A stretch of 64,000 bases of DNA from Paenibacillus durus ATCC 35681 (GCF_000993825.1 NZ_CP011114.1:620001-684000); one strand, 5' to 3'. Numbered from the stretch's first letter, positions 15,771 to 24,168 are shown. Translations and numbers: made by a program. The notes: generated by a model not told the origin, from the letters alone.

Positions 15771-16183
15771 TCGGCTTAACGGAAGAACGACGGTTGGATT
15801 TATGATCACTAATTAAAGAAATATGACGCATTAACTCTTTATTTATTTGAAGGATTGATGCATTAAAGTGAAAAATGTTATATTAAATGCTACATAATAA
15901 AGCTTTGTATTTCCTGAGGGAATAAATCCCACATATTAAATGCCTTCGGTTTTCTTTGTTTTTCACCATATTGCCCCGTTTTTCTCGATTCTCGTTACAT
16001 TATGTAACTTAAATATTACTTATTAGGTAATTTATCATAACATCGAATTTCGAATTTTCTTGGAACCCCTCAAAATTTTAGTGACGAAAAAAAGGACATA
16101 TGTTAATATAGGTAACATCATTAAAAAGAAAGAATGAAAGAGAGAAGAGGGAATGACAATGAAAAAGGGAAAAGGGGATGGCG
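15771..16183 (+). promoter_or_regulatory. Long AT-rich upstream region of the liv operon
   Basis: About 400 bp without a credible gene. It holds a perfect palindrome (GTTACATTATGTAAC, 15994-16008), a near-inverted ATTAC/GTAAT pair just after it, and an imperfect direct repeat (TGACGCATTAAC at about 15824 and TGATGCATTAAA at about 15857). A weak promoter candidate has GTGACG at 16081 and TAATAT at 16104, 17 bp apart. A partial CodY-like box (AATTTTCTTGGAA) lies around 16055; the match is poor. The palindrome shares its GTTAC/GTAAC arms with the region at 11542-11638. Confidence 0.45.
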
Positions 16184-17089
16184 ATGGAGTATTTTATTCA
16201 GCAGTTAATTAACGGGATTTCCGTAGGCAGCATTTATGCGCTGATCGCCTTGGGCTATACCATGGTTTACGGGATCATTAAGCTGATCAACTTTGCACAT
16301 GGGGATGTGTTTATGGTTGGTTCGTTTATTGGACTGTTCAGTGCCAGATATCTGGCGTCAGCGGGTCTTCCTCCGGTTTTGGTCCTGATCATATCTCTGA
16401 TTTTTTCCATGACGGTCAGTGCGCTGCTTGGCATCACAATTGAACGTTTTGCCTACAAGCCGCTGCGCAAATCCACACGGATTGCTGCGCTGATTACGGC
16501 AATCGGCGTATCCTTTTTGCTCGAATATACCGGTGTGCTCGTACTTGGACCGCAAGCTCAAGGGTTCCCTGATATTCTGGCTAAGAAGCAGTTCCAATTG
16601 TTCGGGACTTCCATCCAGGTGGAATCGAACCAGGTTATGATTTTGATTACAACGATTATTCTGATGATTATTTTGCAATATATCGTACGTTATACGAAGA
16701 CCGGTAAAGCTATGCGGGCGGTATCGTTCGATATGGAAGCGGCGCGTCTGATGGGGATCAACGTGGACCGTACCATTTCGGCAACCTTTGCCATCGGTTC
16801 GGCGCTTGCGGCTGCGGCTGGTGTCATCTTTGGCATGACCTACAACTCCGTAGACCCGCTTATGGGTGTTATGCCGGGGCTGAAAGCTTTCGTCGCTGCG
16901 GTGCTTGGAGGCATCGGAAGCATTCCGGGCGCACTTGTGGGCGGCTTGCTGCTGGGTACGGTAGAGACTGAAATTTCCTCGCTCGGATATTCCTCCTGGC
17001 GTGACGGCGTAGCTTTTGCCGTACTGATCCTGATCCTTATCTTTAAACCATCCGGGCTGTTCGGCAAGAATGTCCGGGAGAAAGTGTAG
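16184..17089 (+). CDS. livH: Branched-chain amino-acid ABC transporter permease LivH
   Basis: Inner-membrane permease of a high-affinity branched-chain amino-acid importer. The 301-residue protein is almost entirely hydrophobic, with about eight spans. It carries the LivH signatures FIQQLINGISVGSIYALIAL, YGIIKLINFAHGD and, near the end, the coupling region KAFVAAVLGGIGSIPGALVGG. The start MEYFIQQL (16184) is preferred to the ATG six bases upstream because AAGGGG then lies at normal distance. First gene of livHMGFK. Confidence 0.92.
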   Translation: MEYFIQQLINGISVGSIYALIALGYTMVYGIIKLINFAHGDVFMVGSFIGLFSARYLASAGLPPVLVLIISLIFSMTVSALLGITIERFAYKPLRKSTRIAALITAIGVSFLLEYTGVLVLGPQAQGFPDILAKKQFQLFGTSIQVESNQVMILITTIILMIILQYIVRYTKTGKAMRAVSFDMEAARLMGINVDRTISATFAIGSALAAAAGVIFGMTYNSVDPLMGVMPGLKAFVAAVLGGIGSIPGALVGGLLLGTVETEISSLGYSSWRDGVAFAVLILILIFKPSGLFGKNVREKV

Positions 17090-17101
17090 GAGGGAAGCGG
17101 C

Positions 17102-18070
17102 GTGAAGAAGATAAATCAGAAATTCTGGCTTGGCATTATCGTTGCCTTGGCCTTATATGGAGTCGTGCAAGTTCTGCTAACAGCGGGAGTATTGGACGAT
17201 GTTCAAAGATCGATGCTCCTTCTGATCTGCGTCAACGTTATGCTGGCGGTATCGCTCAACCTGATTAACGGCATTACCGGACAATTCTCCATCGGTCACG
17301 CCGGGTTTATGTCCGTCGGCGCCTATACTTCGGCAATTCTGACTCTTGACTATGACGTTCCGTTTATCCTTGCTATTCTCGCGGGGGGCATACTTGCTGC
17401 GATTTGCGGCGTGCTGATCGGGATACCGACACTTCGTCTGAACGGCGACTACTTGGCGATCGCGACACTCGGATTCGGGGAAATTATCCGGATTATCTTG
17501 CTCAACACGGAATACGTCGGCGGTGCTTCGGGTCTCAGCGGCATTCCGGCAAAATCGACATGGACCATCATGTTCTTCTTTATGTTAATTACGGTTGTGC
17601 TGATTAATAACTTTATCCGCTCCACTCACGGGCGGGCTTGTCTTGCCATCCGTGAAAATGAAATCGCCGCGGAAGCCATGGGCATCAATACGACGCTGTA
17701 CAAGGTTATTGCCTTTACGCTCGGCGCTCTGTTCGCAGGGATGGCCGGAGGTCTGTCGGCTCATACGTTCTACGTTATCACTCCGGGCAGCTTCAACTTC
17801 CTGAAGTCGTTTGAAATTCTCGTTATGGTCGTTCTCGGCGGACTCGGAAGCACGGCCGGTTCGATTGTCGGCGCTGTATTCGTCACCCTGCTGTATACTT
17901 ACCTTCGGGATTTCCCGGAATGGCGTATGATTATTTATTCGATCGTTCTCATTCTGATGATGATTTTCCGTCCGGGCGGTCTGCTTGGAAGCACGAAATT
18001 TTCTCTCAAGAAGTTCGGCAAAAAGGAGGCGAAGGCAAATGGCGGCATCAGCGACAGCAGTACTTCTTGA
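17102..18070 (+). CDS. livM: Branched-chain amino-acid ABC transporter permease LivM
   Basis: Second permease subunit, 322 residues. The family core is clear: SLNLINGITGQFSIGHAGFM, DYLAIATLGFGEIIRI, and the C-terminal SFEILVMVVLGGLGSTAGSIVG coupling helix. It starts 12 bp after livH with GGAGGG just upstream. Its last 32 bases overlap livG. Confidence 0.93.
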   Translation: MKKINQKFWLGIIVALALYGVVQVLLTAGVLDDVQRSMLLLICVNVMLAVSLNLINGITGQFSIGHAGFMSVGAYTSAILTLDYDVPFILAILAGGILAAICGVLIGIPTLRLNGDYLAIATLGFGEIIRIILLNTEYVGGASGLSGIPAKSTWTIMFFFMLITVVLINNFIRSTHGRACLAIRENEIAAEAMGINTTLYKVIAFTLGALFAGMAGGLSAHTFYVITPGSFNFLKSFEILVMVVLGGLGSTAGSIVGAVFVTLLYTYLRDFPEWRMIIYSIVLILMMIFRPGGLLGSTKFSLKKFGKKEAKANGGISDSSTS

Positions 18071-18821
18071 TGTTAAGGAAGCCAGCCGTTCCTTCGGGGG
18101 ACTGAAGGCGCTCAGCGAGGTTTCTCTTCATATTAATAAAGGCGAACTGATCGGTCTGATCGGACCGAACGGCGCTGGCAAAACGACGCTCTTCAATCTG
18201 CTGACCGGCGTTTACCCGCCTTCCACAGGCAGTATTATCCTTAACAATGAGTCGGTCGGCGGCATGAAACCATATAAGATCAATCACAAGGGAGCCGCGC
18301 GGACCTTTCAGAACATCCGCCTGTTTACGGCAATGACGGTGCTGGAGAACGTTAAAATTGCCTTTCACCAGCATGCCAAGCACTCCATGTTCACCTCCAT
18401 GCTTCGCCTGCCGAAGCATTTCAAGGGGGAGAATGAAATTACGCAGAAGGCGCTGGATATTCTGAAAATATTCAATCTCGATGATCAAAGCGAAGAGCTT
18501 GCCGGAAATCTCAGCTATGGCAACCAGCGTCGCCTTGAAATCGCGCGTGCGCTTGCGGCTGGACCGAAGCTACTGCTGCTCGACGAGCCGGCGGCCGGCA
18601 TGAATCCGAATGAGACACGTGATCTGATGAATCTCATCGCCTGGATCCGCAAGGAGTTCGACCTTACGATTCTTCTGATCGAGCATGATATGTCGCTTGT
18701 TATGGGAGTCTGCGACCGGATTTATGTTCTGGATCGCGGAATGCTCATCGCAAACGGTACGCCGTCCGAAATCCGGAGCAATCCAAAAGTTATCGAAGCG
18801 TATTTGGGACAGGAGGCGTAA
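18039..18821 (+). CDS. livG: Branched-chain amino-acid ABC transporter ATPase LivG
   Basis: ABC ATPase, 260 residues with the start at 18039. GGAGG lies nine bases upstream, and the longer frame adds an arginine-rich tail read from livM. Walker A is GPNGAGKTT (42-50). The variant signature LSYGNQRRLEIARAL and Walker B LLLLDEPAAGMNP are typical of LivG rather than LivF. The C-terminal LivG extension (NPKVIEAYLG) is present. Overlaps livM and precedes livF by five bases. Confidence 0.95.
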   Translation: MAASATAVLLDVKEASRSFGGLKALSEVSLHINKGELIGLIGPNGAGKTTLFNLLTGVYPPSTGSIILNNESVGGMKPYKINHKGAARTFQNIRLFTAMTVLENVKIAFHQHAKHSMFTSMLRLPKHFKGENEITQKALDILKIFNLDDQSEELAGNLSYGNQRRLEIARALAAGPKLLLLDEPAAGMNPNETRDLMNLIAWIRKEFDLTILLIEHDMSLVMGVCDRIYVLDRGMLIANGTPSEIRSNPKVIEAYLGQEA

Positions 18822-18826
18822 AGGCT

Positions 18827-19528
18827 ATGCTTAAAGTACAGGGAATCAACGTTTACTACGGAGCCATTCACGCTCTGAAGGACCTCAGCATCGAAGTCAA
18901 TCAAGGCGAAATCGTCACGCTGATCGGAGCCAACGGCGCCGGCAAGTCGACGCTTCTTAAGACGCTTTCGGGATTGCTTAAGCCGAAGACGGGAAGCATT
19001 GAATTTTTGGATAAATCCATTACGAACCAGAGCGTTCAGGCGATCGTCAAGCAAGGACTGATTCATTGTCCCGAAGGGCGACGCGTGTTTGCCAATATGT
19101 CTGTCGAGGAAAATCTGGAGCTCGGCGCTTATTTGCAGGATTCCAGCCATTTGGCAGCCGACTTCGAGAAAGTCTACAATACATTCCCGAGACTTCGGGA
19201 ACGCAAGAAGCAGCAGGCCGGAACACTGTCCGGCGGCGAACAGCAAATGCTCGCCATGGGGCGCGCTATTATGGGACATCCGAAGCTGCTTCTTCTGGAT
19301 GAACCGTCCATGGGCCTCGCCCCGCTGCTGGTGCAGGATATTTTCAAGATTATTCAGGAAGTGAACGCGGCCGGAACAACCGTGCTGCTGGTTGAGCAAA
19401 ATGCGCATCAGGCACTCAAAATCGCCCACCGCGCCTATGTACTGGAAACCGGCAGAGTCGTACTGGAAGGGGACGCCAAGGAATTGGCGGATTCGGAAGA
19501 AATCAAAATGGCTTATCTTGGGCACTAA
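18827..19528 (+). CDS. livF: Branched-chain amino-acid ABC transporter ATPase LivF
   Basis: Second ATPase of the importer, 233 residues. Walker A is GANGAGKST (34-42), the signature is LSGGEQQMLAMGRAI, Walker B is LLLLDEPSMGLAP, and the LivF-specific VYYGAIHALKDLS opening is present. Separated from livG by five bases, so it is translated from the same message. Confidence 0.95.
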   Translation: MLKVQGINVYYGAIHALKDLSIEVNQGEIVTLIGANGAGKSTLLKTLSGLLKPKTGSIEFLDKSITNQSVQAIVKQGLIHCPEGRRVFANMSVEENLELGAYLQDSSHLAADFEKVYNTFPRLRERKKQQAGTLSGGEQQMLAMGRAIMGHPKLLLLDEPSMGLAPLLVQDIFKIIQEVNAAGTTVLLVEQNAHQALKIAHRAYVLETGRVVLEGDAKELADSEEIKMAYLGH

Positions 19529-19602
19529 CACGGTTATTCCTAATCAGGGCATCACAGAAATAACATATATAATATTAATTTATCTGGGAGGCTAGGAGAA
19601 CA

Positions 19603-20802
19603 ATGAAGAAAATCGGGGCCATTATTTTGTCGACAGTGCTGACTGCCGTATTGGCAGCAGGCTGCGGCAGCAACAACACAGAGAGCAGCGGAAATTCCGC
19701 AAGCGGCAGCAACTCCGCCGGAGACACGATCAAAATCGGGGCTGACCTTGAGCTTACGGGTGGTCAAGCTTCCTTCGGCGACTCTGCTCTGAAAGGTGCT
19801 CAACTGGCAGTTAAGGAAATCAACGATGCGGGCGGTTTGCTCGGCAAGAAGTTGGAATTAGTTGAAGCCGATAACGCCTCGAAATCCGAAGAAGCAACAC
19901 AAACTGCGCAAAAGCTGATTACCACCGATAAAGTTGTAGCGATCGTTGGGGCAACGACTTCCACCAACACATTGGGTATCGTACCGGTTGCCCAGGAGAA
20001 ACAAATTCCGCTCGTGAGCTCCTCTGCTACCAACCCGAAAGTAACGGTTGACGAGCGTACCAAAAAAGTGAACGAGTGGGTATTCCGCGCTTCCTTTATT
20101 GATCCTTTCCAAGGCCAGGTTATGGCTAACTTTGCAAGCAACACGCTGAAAGCTAAAACGGCTGTTATCTACACAGATACTTCGAGTGACTACTCTAAAG
20201 GTCTGCAAACCTTCTTTGAAGAAACTTTCACAAAGAACGGTGGACAAATCATAAGTAAAGAGTCTTACCAACAAAAAGACTCCGACTTCAAAGCCGTATT
20301 GACACGTATCAAAGCAGCTAACCCGGATGTTATCTACCTGCCTGGCTACTATGAAGAAGTCGGCAAAATCCTGAAACAAGCACGTGAAATGGGAATTAAG
20401 GCTCCATTCATGGGCGGCGATGGCTGGGATTCTCCGCAGCTGGCTGAAATCGCAGGCGCGGCAGCACTGGACAACACTTACATGTCTAACCACTATTCGC
20501 CGGAAGATACCGCTCCAGAAGTTAAGACCTTCGTTGACGCATACAAAGCGGCCAACAGCAATGCAGTACCGGACGGCATGGCAGCCCTTGGCTATGACGC
20601 TGTTAAGCTGGTAGCTGATGCCATTACCCGCGCAGGAGCAGCTGAACCGGCCAAGATTAAAGACGCTCTGGCAGCGACTAAGGATCTGCAGCTTGCCACT
20701 GGCAAAATCTCGATGAACGAATCGCATGACCCGATTAAAGCGGCTGTCGTACTGAAATTCGTTAACGGCAAGCAATCCTTCGAAACCAAGGTTAATCCGT
20801 AA
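19603..20802 (+). CDS. livK: Branched-chain amino-acid binding lipoprotein
   Basis: Extracellular substrate-binding protein of 399 residues, anchored as a lipoprotein: signal peptide MKKIGAIILSTVLTAVLAAG with lipobox LAAGC (C21). A low-complexity Ser/Asn/Gly linker leads into the type I periplasmic-binding fold (TIKIGADLELTGGQASFGDS, and GATTSTNTLGIVPVAQEKQIP). It is last in the operon, behind both permeases and ATPases. Ligand specificity (Leu, Ile, Val or other) cannot be decided from sequence. Confidence 0.93.
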   Translation: MKKIGAIILSTVLTAVLAAGCGSNNTESSGNSASGSNSAGDTIKIGADLELTGGQASFGDSALKGAQLAVKEINDAGGLLGKKLELVEADNASKSEEATQTAQKLITTDKVVAIVGATTSTNTLGIVPVAQEKQIPLVSSSATNPKVTVDERTKKVNEWVFRASFIDPFQGQVMANFASNTLKAKTAVIYTDTSSDYSKGLQTFFEETFTKNGGQIISKESYQQKDSDFKAVLTRIKAANPDVIYLPGYYEEVGKILKQAREMGIKAPFMGGDGWDSPQLAEIAGAAALDNTYMSNHYSPEDTAPEVKTFVDAYKAANSNAVPDGMAALGYDAVKLVADAITRAGAAEPAKIKDALAATKDLQLATGKISMNESHDPIKAAVVLKFVNGKQSFETKVNP

Positions 20803-20900
20803 GCCCGTTTGATCTGATCCATCTTTCGCAGCAGACAATTCGCTTCCAAATATCGCTTGGCCGCTTGGGATGCCGCTCCAATGGAGCGGCTATCCTTCTA

Positions 20901-21068
20901 TCTGAAATTCTTTCCACTGCTTCGGAGGTGTGGTCTAAAGCAGAGATGGTGATCAAGGTGAAGGAGCCTTTGCCGGAAGAGTACGGCTTCTTCCGCCAGA
21001 ATCTGATCCTGTTCACATATCTCCATCTGGCTCCGGAAGCGGCTTTGAAGGAAACAGGACTCGTTTAG
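20901..21068 (+). pseudogene. Remnant of alanine dehydrogenase
   Basis: A stretch of about 55 codons (around STASEVWSKAEMVIKVKEPL, then PEEYGFFRQNLILFTYLHLA) closely matches the N-terminal region of alanine dehydrogenase, roughly residues 55-105 of the usual 370. Upstream there is no matching N-terminus, and downstream the frame stops at PEAALKETGLV without the rest of the enzyme. It has no credible start or RBS. This is an internal fragment left by deletion. A complete ald may exist elsewhere in the genome. Confidence 0.8.
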
Positions 21069-21115
21069 ACGGATTTACTGCTTATCTCCGCGGGAAGGGC
21101 GGAGGCGGGCATTCG

Positions 21116-21155
21116 CGGCGGTTTGCATCCATGGGGCAAGCCGCCGTATTTTTTT
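21116..21155 (+). terminator. Strong terminator before tRNA-Glu
   Basis: An 11-bp stem (CGGCGGTTTGC / GCAAGCCGCCG, one G-T pair) is followed by TATTTTTTT. It may be the original terminator of the lost ald gene or serve the liv operon. Confidence 0.85.
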
Positions 21156-21167
21156 GAAAAATAGTTC

Positions 21168-21196
21168 TTGTCAGTTGGTCTGGGATTTGATATAAT
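21168..21196 (+). promoter_or_regulatory. tRNA operon promoter
   Basis: TTGTCA and TATAAT with exactly 17 bp between them, 25 bp before tRNA-Glu. Near-consensus sigma-A promoter. Confidence 0.88.
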
Positions 21197-21221
21197 CATT
21201 TTTGTTGTGAAACTAAAGCAT

Positions 21222-21296
21222 GGCCCGTTGGTCAAGGGGTTAAGACACCTCCCTTTCACGGAGGTAACAGGGGTTCGAATCCCCTACGGGTCACCA
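21222..21296 (+). tRNA. tRNA-Glu (TTC), CCA encoded
   Basis: A 75-nt cloverleaf. The acceptor GGCCCGT pairs with ACGGGTC, the anticodon stem CCTCC/GGAGG encloses CTTTCAC (anticodon TTC), and the 3' end is ACCA. Confidence 0.97.
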
Positions 21297-21299
21297 TAA

Positions 21300-21382
21300 G
21301 CGGTAGTGGTGGAATGGCAGACACGCTATCTTGAGGGGGTAGTGGGCGTACGCCCGTGGAGGTTCGAGTCCTCTCTACCGCA
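21300..21382 (+). tRNA. tRNA-Leu (GAG), copy 1, CCA not encoded
   Basis: An 83-nt class II tRNA. The acceptor GCGGTAG pairs with CTACCGC, and the anticodon stem CTATC/GGTAG encloses TTGAGGG (anticodon GAG). The gene ends at the discriminator A with no CCA. Identical over its full length to 22993-23075. Confidence 0.96.
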
Positions 21383-21395
21383 TAATAGTCAAGGA

Positions 21396-21426
21396 AGAAT
21401 CCTGAGAGATCAGGGTTCTTTTTTGG
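21396..21426 (+). terminator. Terminator after tRNA-Leu copy 1
   Basis: A ten-bp stem (AGAATCCTGA / TCAGGGTTCT) with a GAGA loop leads into a run of Ts. Confidence 0.85.
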
Positions 21427-21498
21427 ATTTAAGGGAACTTTTGAGAGGTCGGAAATTATCGTGAACTCGGCGGAGAAGGGGCATGACGGTTCACGGCG

Positions 21499-22125
21499 TT
21501 AATCAGCCAACCGTTCCAAAGCGCCGGGATATTGGGGATACAGCTGGGCAATGCACTCGGGACAAATGTCATGGGTTAGTTCGGTATGTAGTTCCTGCTC
21601 CAGAAAACGTTCTACCGGAATCCATTCGCTGTCCTTACGGATGGATTTGCAGGAAGCGCAGATCGGCAGATAATGATAGGGCTTCCGACTGAGTGTATGG
21701 GCCGGCGGCTTGGCTTGGTGCGGGTCTGCCGCGTGAGAAATAAAGCGGTGGGATAGCAGAACAAAAGAGATCGAGCGCTTAGTCTCTTCAGGTATAGCAA
21801 AGGCCTCAATTTGGAACCATTTTCTTCCCTTCAGGGAAGGAGGTTTGGGAAACCTGCCGCTGTAAACGAGCCGTTCCTCCGAGAAGATGGAATGGACGGC
21901 CTGGGTTAGCTCCAGCATAGAGTCCGGCGGAAGAACAAGCTCACGCATCATTTCAAAATAGTCTGTTCCCGTCCATTCGAAGCGCATGGAAAGGCCCGAA
22001 GCGATACCGAAGCTCTTCCATGGTTCGTTCGCAGCGGCGATCAATCCATGTCTGTCGACAGCCAGTGAGATGCCCGGCAGGGAGTGTATCAATCGGATAG
22101 CGAGGGATAAGGCGCTTTTGGACAA
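21499..22125 (-). CDS. PAS-like sensory protein with C-terminal CxxC...CxxC module
   Basis: A 208-residue soluble protein. The first two thirds look like a PAS domain (LPGISLAVDRHGLIAAANEP, then WFQIEAFAIPE and SISFVLLSHR). The last 50 residues carry YLPICASCKSIR and HDICPECI, a paired-cysteine module also found at the ends of some PAS or receiver-domain signalling proteins. No kinase or cyclase domain follows. It probably starts at TTG: no ATG fits, and AAGGAG lies eight bases upstream. Function unknown; metal- or redox-linked sensing is a guess. Confidence 0.7.
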   Translation of the reverse strand: MSKSALSLAIRLIHSLPGISLAVDRHGLIAAANEPWKSFGIASGLSMRFEWTGTDYFEMMRELVLPPDSMLELTQAVHSIFSEERLVYSGRFPKPPSLKGRKWFQIEAFAIPEETKRSISFVLLSHRFISHAADPHQAKPPAHTLSRKPYHYLPICASCKSIRKDSEWIPVERFLEQELHTELTHDICPECIAQLYPQYPGALERLAD

Positions 22126-22187
22126 AGGGATCGCTCCTTGACAGATTTCAGGATAGGATACTAAGATTAAGCAGATAAAAAGAAAGC

Positions 22188-22418
22188 TCAGTCATTTCGC
22201 ACTTCATACGTTATGTCCGCGGTTATATCCAGCAGTTGGTTCACCAGCCGGCGGTACCGTAAGGCGCTGCGCGTTCCGTGAATTAGATTGGATAGGCGGT
22301 AGGGCGGTATGCCGTGCATTTGGCAAAAGTCTTTCTGACTCAGCATCATCTCCGCCAGGCGCTGCTTGATTGTCCATCCGTAAGGGGTTATAGGCTTTTT
22401 GCTGCGTATATTGCTCAC
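22188..22418 (-). CDS. Small HTH-like protein, divergent from XRE regulator
   Basis: A 76-residue basic protein with TPYGWTIKQRLAEMMLSQKD followed by FCQMHGIPPYRLSNLIHGTR, a pattern like the helix-turn-helix of phage Cro/CI relatives. The first possible start in frame is a GTG directly after a stop codon, and its ribosome site (AAGAGG) is too close, so the N-terminus is uncertain. It faces the XRE-type gene at 22556 across 137 bp. It may regulate its neighbour; no function is known. Confidence 0.6.
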   Translation of the reverse strand: MSNIRSKKPITPYGWTIKQRLAEMMLSQKDFCQMHGIPPYRLSNLIHGTRSALRYRRLVNQLLDITADITYEVRND

Positions 22419-22485
22419 CTCTTATCGACATTACAGTCATATGATATAATGGGCTAAAGCATAAGATTAGTTAATTATATACTTT

Positions 22486-22528
22486 TTTACGTCATTTTAC
22501 AATAAAAAATGACTTATTTACGTTATTT
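22486..22528. promoter_or_regulatory. Repeated operator-like sites between divergent HTH genes
   Basis: TTTACGTCATTT (22486-22497) recurs as TTTACGTTATTT (22517-22528), 31 bp apart centre to centre, close to three helical turns. An inverted half-site AAATGAC (22507-22513) lies between them. This is the layout expected for cooperative repressor binding. A TATAAT lies at 22445-22450. Confidence 0.5.
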
Positions 22529-22555
22529 GTTATCATTTCGGAAGGCGGTCTGGAA

Positions 22556-22924
22556 ATGCAGTCCATTTATGATCGAATTGAACTTTTGATTGAACAAAAA
22601 GGCATGACCAAAAAAGCGTTCAGTGAGCAGCTTGGCATCAGCACAGGAAATATGGGAGACTGGAAGCGGGGCAAGTCGACGCCCGGAACGCATAAATTAA
22701 TCGAAATCGGTGCTTTTTTCGGCGTCAGTCTGGACTGGCTCATCTTGGGCAAGACTTCCCCGTCGATACTGCGCGAAGAAAGCGAGGATTATTTTTTTGA
22801 GCAAATACGGCAATCCAATTGCCATTTCGATGAACTGCAACCCCGGGAGAAGGAGTTCATCAAGGAATATCTCGCTTTTACCGAATATCGCAGACGGAAA
22901 CAGGAAGAGCAGCTTCCTGAATAA
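22556..22924 (+). CDS. XRE-family (CI-like) repressor
   Basis: A 122-residue protein with an N-terminal lambda-repressor HTH (IYDRIELLIEQKGMTKKAFS, then EQLGISTGNMGDWKRGKSTP and the closing DWLILGK) and a short charged C-terminal region rich in Phe, Glu and Arg. It is typical of phage or plasmid-type repressors lacking the LexA-like protease domain. It faces a second small HTH gene across putative operators and lies between two identical tRNA-Leu genes, which hints at a mobile-element remnant. Confidence 0.85.
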   Translation: MQSIYDRIELLIEQKGMTKKAFSEQLGISTGNMGDWKRGKSTPGTHKLIEIGAFFGVSLDWLILGKTSPSILREESEDYFFEQIRQSNCHFDELQPREKEFIKEYLAFTEYRRRKQEEQLPE

Positions 22925-22929
22925 TTAGC

Positions 22930-22958
22930 TTTACTTTTGAGGAAGAAGAGAGTATAAT
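22930..22958 (+). promoter_or_regulatory. Promoter of tRNA-Leu copy 2
   Basis: TTTACT (22930-22935) and TATAAT (22953-22958) are spaced by 17 bp, 34 bp ahead of the tRNA. Confidence 0.6.
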
Positions 22959-22992
22959 AACATGTGTTGGCCTCAAAAAAATGATTCACCGC

Positions 22993-23075
22993 GCGGTAGT
23001 GGTGGAATGGCAGACACGCTATCTTGAGGGGGTAGTGGGCGTACGCCCGTGGAGGTTCGAGTCCTCTCTACCGCA
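22993..23075 (+). tRNA. tRNA-Leu (GAG), copy 2, CCA not encoded
   Basis: Identical to the tRNA at 21300-21382, same strand, anticodon GAG. The flanks differ except for two bases after the discriminator. Confidence 0.96.
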
Positions 23076-23084
23076 TATAGAAAG

Positions 23085-23110
23085 AAGCCTTGCGCAGCAG
23101 GGCTTTTTTT
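23085..23110 (+). terminator. Terminator after tRNA-Leu copy 2
   Basis: AGCCTTGC pairs with GCAGGGCT (one G-T pair), followed by a run of seven Ts. Confidence 0.85.
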
Positions 23111-23235
23111 GTTTTGCGTATGGCGGTTTTACAAACGATGGGAATTCCGGTATGCTCTTCTTAATACCGAGTTTTTGCATGGGGATAGATGAACGCTTTT
23201 ATTTTGAAAAAAACTGATTTTGGAGGCAGTGCATA

Positions 23236-24168
23236 ATGGGGAAGATCGTGAAGAGTTTGACCGAACTGATTGGAAATACGCCGCTTCTTGAATTGTCGAG
23301 TTTCAATGAGGATGGCGCGGCGGCGACCATTCTGGCGAAGCTGGAATATTTCAATCCGGCGGGAAGCGTGAAGGACCGGATCGGATACGCTATGATCAAG
23401 GATGCCGAGGACAAGGGGCTCATTAACAAGGAGACAACCATTATTGAACCGACCAGCGGCAATACCGGCATCGGCCTTGCCTTTGCTGCGGCGGCTCTGG
23501 GCTATCGGTTGATTATTATTTTGCCCGAATCCTTCAGTATAGAGCGTCGAAAGCTTCTGAAACAGCTTGGGGCGGAGTTGGTGCTGACCCAGGCTTCGGA
23601 AGGCATGGCGGGCGCGATCCGCAAAGCGCAAGAACTGTCCGCTGAGATACCCAATTCCTATATTCCGCAGCAGTTCGAGAATCCGGCTAACCCCGATGTA
23701 CACCGGAAGACTACGGCCGAAGAAATTTGGAACGACACGGATGGAAAAGTGGATATTTTCGTCACCGGCGTCGGTACCGGCGGTACGATCACGGGAGTCG
23801 GCGAGGTTCTGAAACAGCATAATCCGCAGGTGCGGATCATTGCTGTGGAACCGGCCGGTTCGCCTGTTCTGTCAGGCGGGCAGCGGGGGCCGCATGTCAT
23901 TCAGGGCATCGGTGCAGGCTTTGTGCCGGGTAACTTCAACCGGGCTGTTGTGGACGAGATCATCACGGTGAAGAATGAAGAAGCGATTGCAACGTCGCAA
24001 GAACTGGCAAGGAAGAAAGGGCTGCTTGTCGGGATTTCTTCCGGGGCTGCGGCATTCGCTGCTTATCAGCTGGCTAAACGGCCCGAAAACAGCGGGAAGA
24101 ACATCGTCGTCCTACTGCCGGACACCGGCGAACGTTACATTTCAACCGAATTATTTCCCGAGGAATAG
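23236..24168 (+). CDS. cysK: Cysteine synthase (O-acetylserine thiol-lyase)
   Basis: Makes L-cysteine from O-acetylserine and sulfide using PLP. The 310-residue protein has the PLP-lysine motif [10 protein letters not shown] (K46), the substrate loop TSGNTG, the phosphate-binding [13 protein letters not shown] loop, and GISSGAA followed by a C-terminal PDTGERY. This fits CysK rather than CBS, which would carry an extra domain. A GGAGG site precedes the ATG. It stands alone, ended by a hairpin terminator. Confidence 0.95.
   Translation: MGKIVKSLTELIGNTPLLELSSFNEDGAAATILAKLEYFNPAGSVKDRIGYAMIKDAEDKGLINKETTIIEPTSGNTGIGLAFAAAALGYRLIIILPESFSIERRKLLKQLGAELVLTQASEGMAGAIRKAQELSAEIPNSYIPQQFENPANPDVHRKTTAEEIWNDTDGKVDIFVTGVGTGGTITGVGEVLKQHNPQVRIIAVEPAGSPVLSGGQRGPHVIQGIGAGFVPGNFNRAVVDEIITVKNEEAIATSQELARKKGLLVGISSGAAAFAAYQLAKRPENSGKNIVVLLPDTGERYISTELFPEE

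Noticed and set aside
15516..15809. A 97-codon minus-strand frame ending RERDSNPRTAYAV.
   Set aside because: It runs antisense through tRNA-Ser and the dispersed repeat; this peptide is a well-known artefact of tRNA-Ser genes.
16040..16075. Possible CodY box (AATTTTC...) before the liv operon.
   Set aside because: Only about 10 of 15 consensus positions agree, which AT-rich DNA reaches by chance; kept only as a remark in the upstream-region entry.
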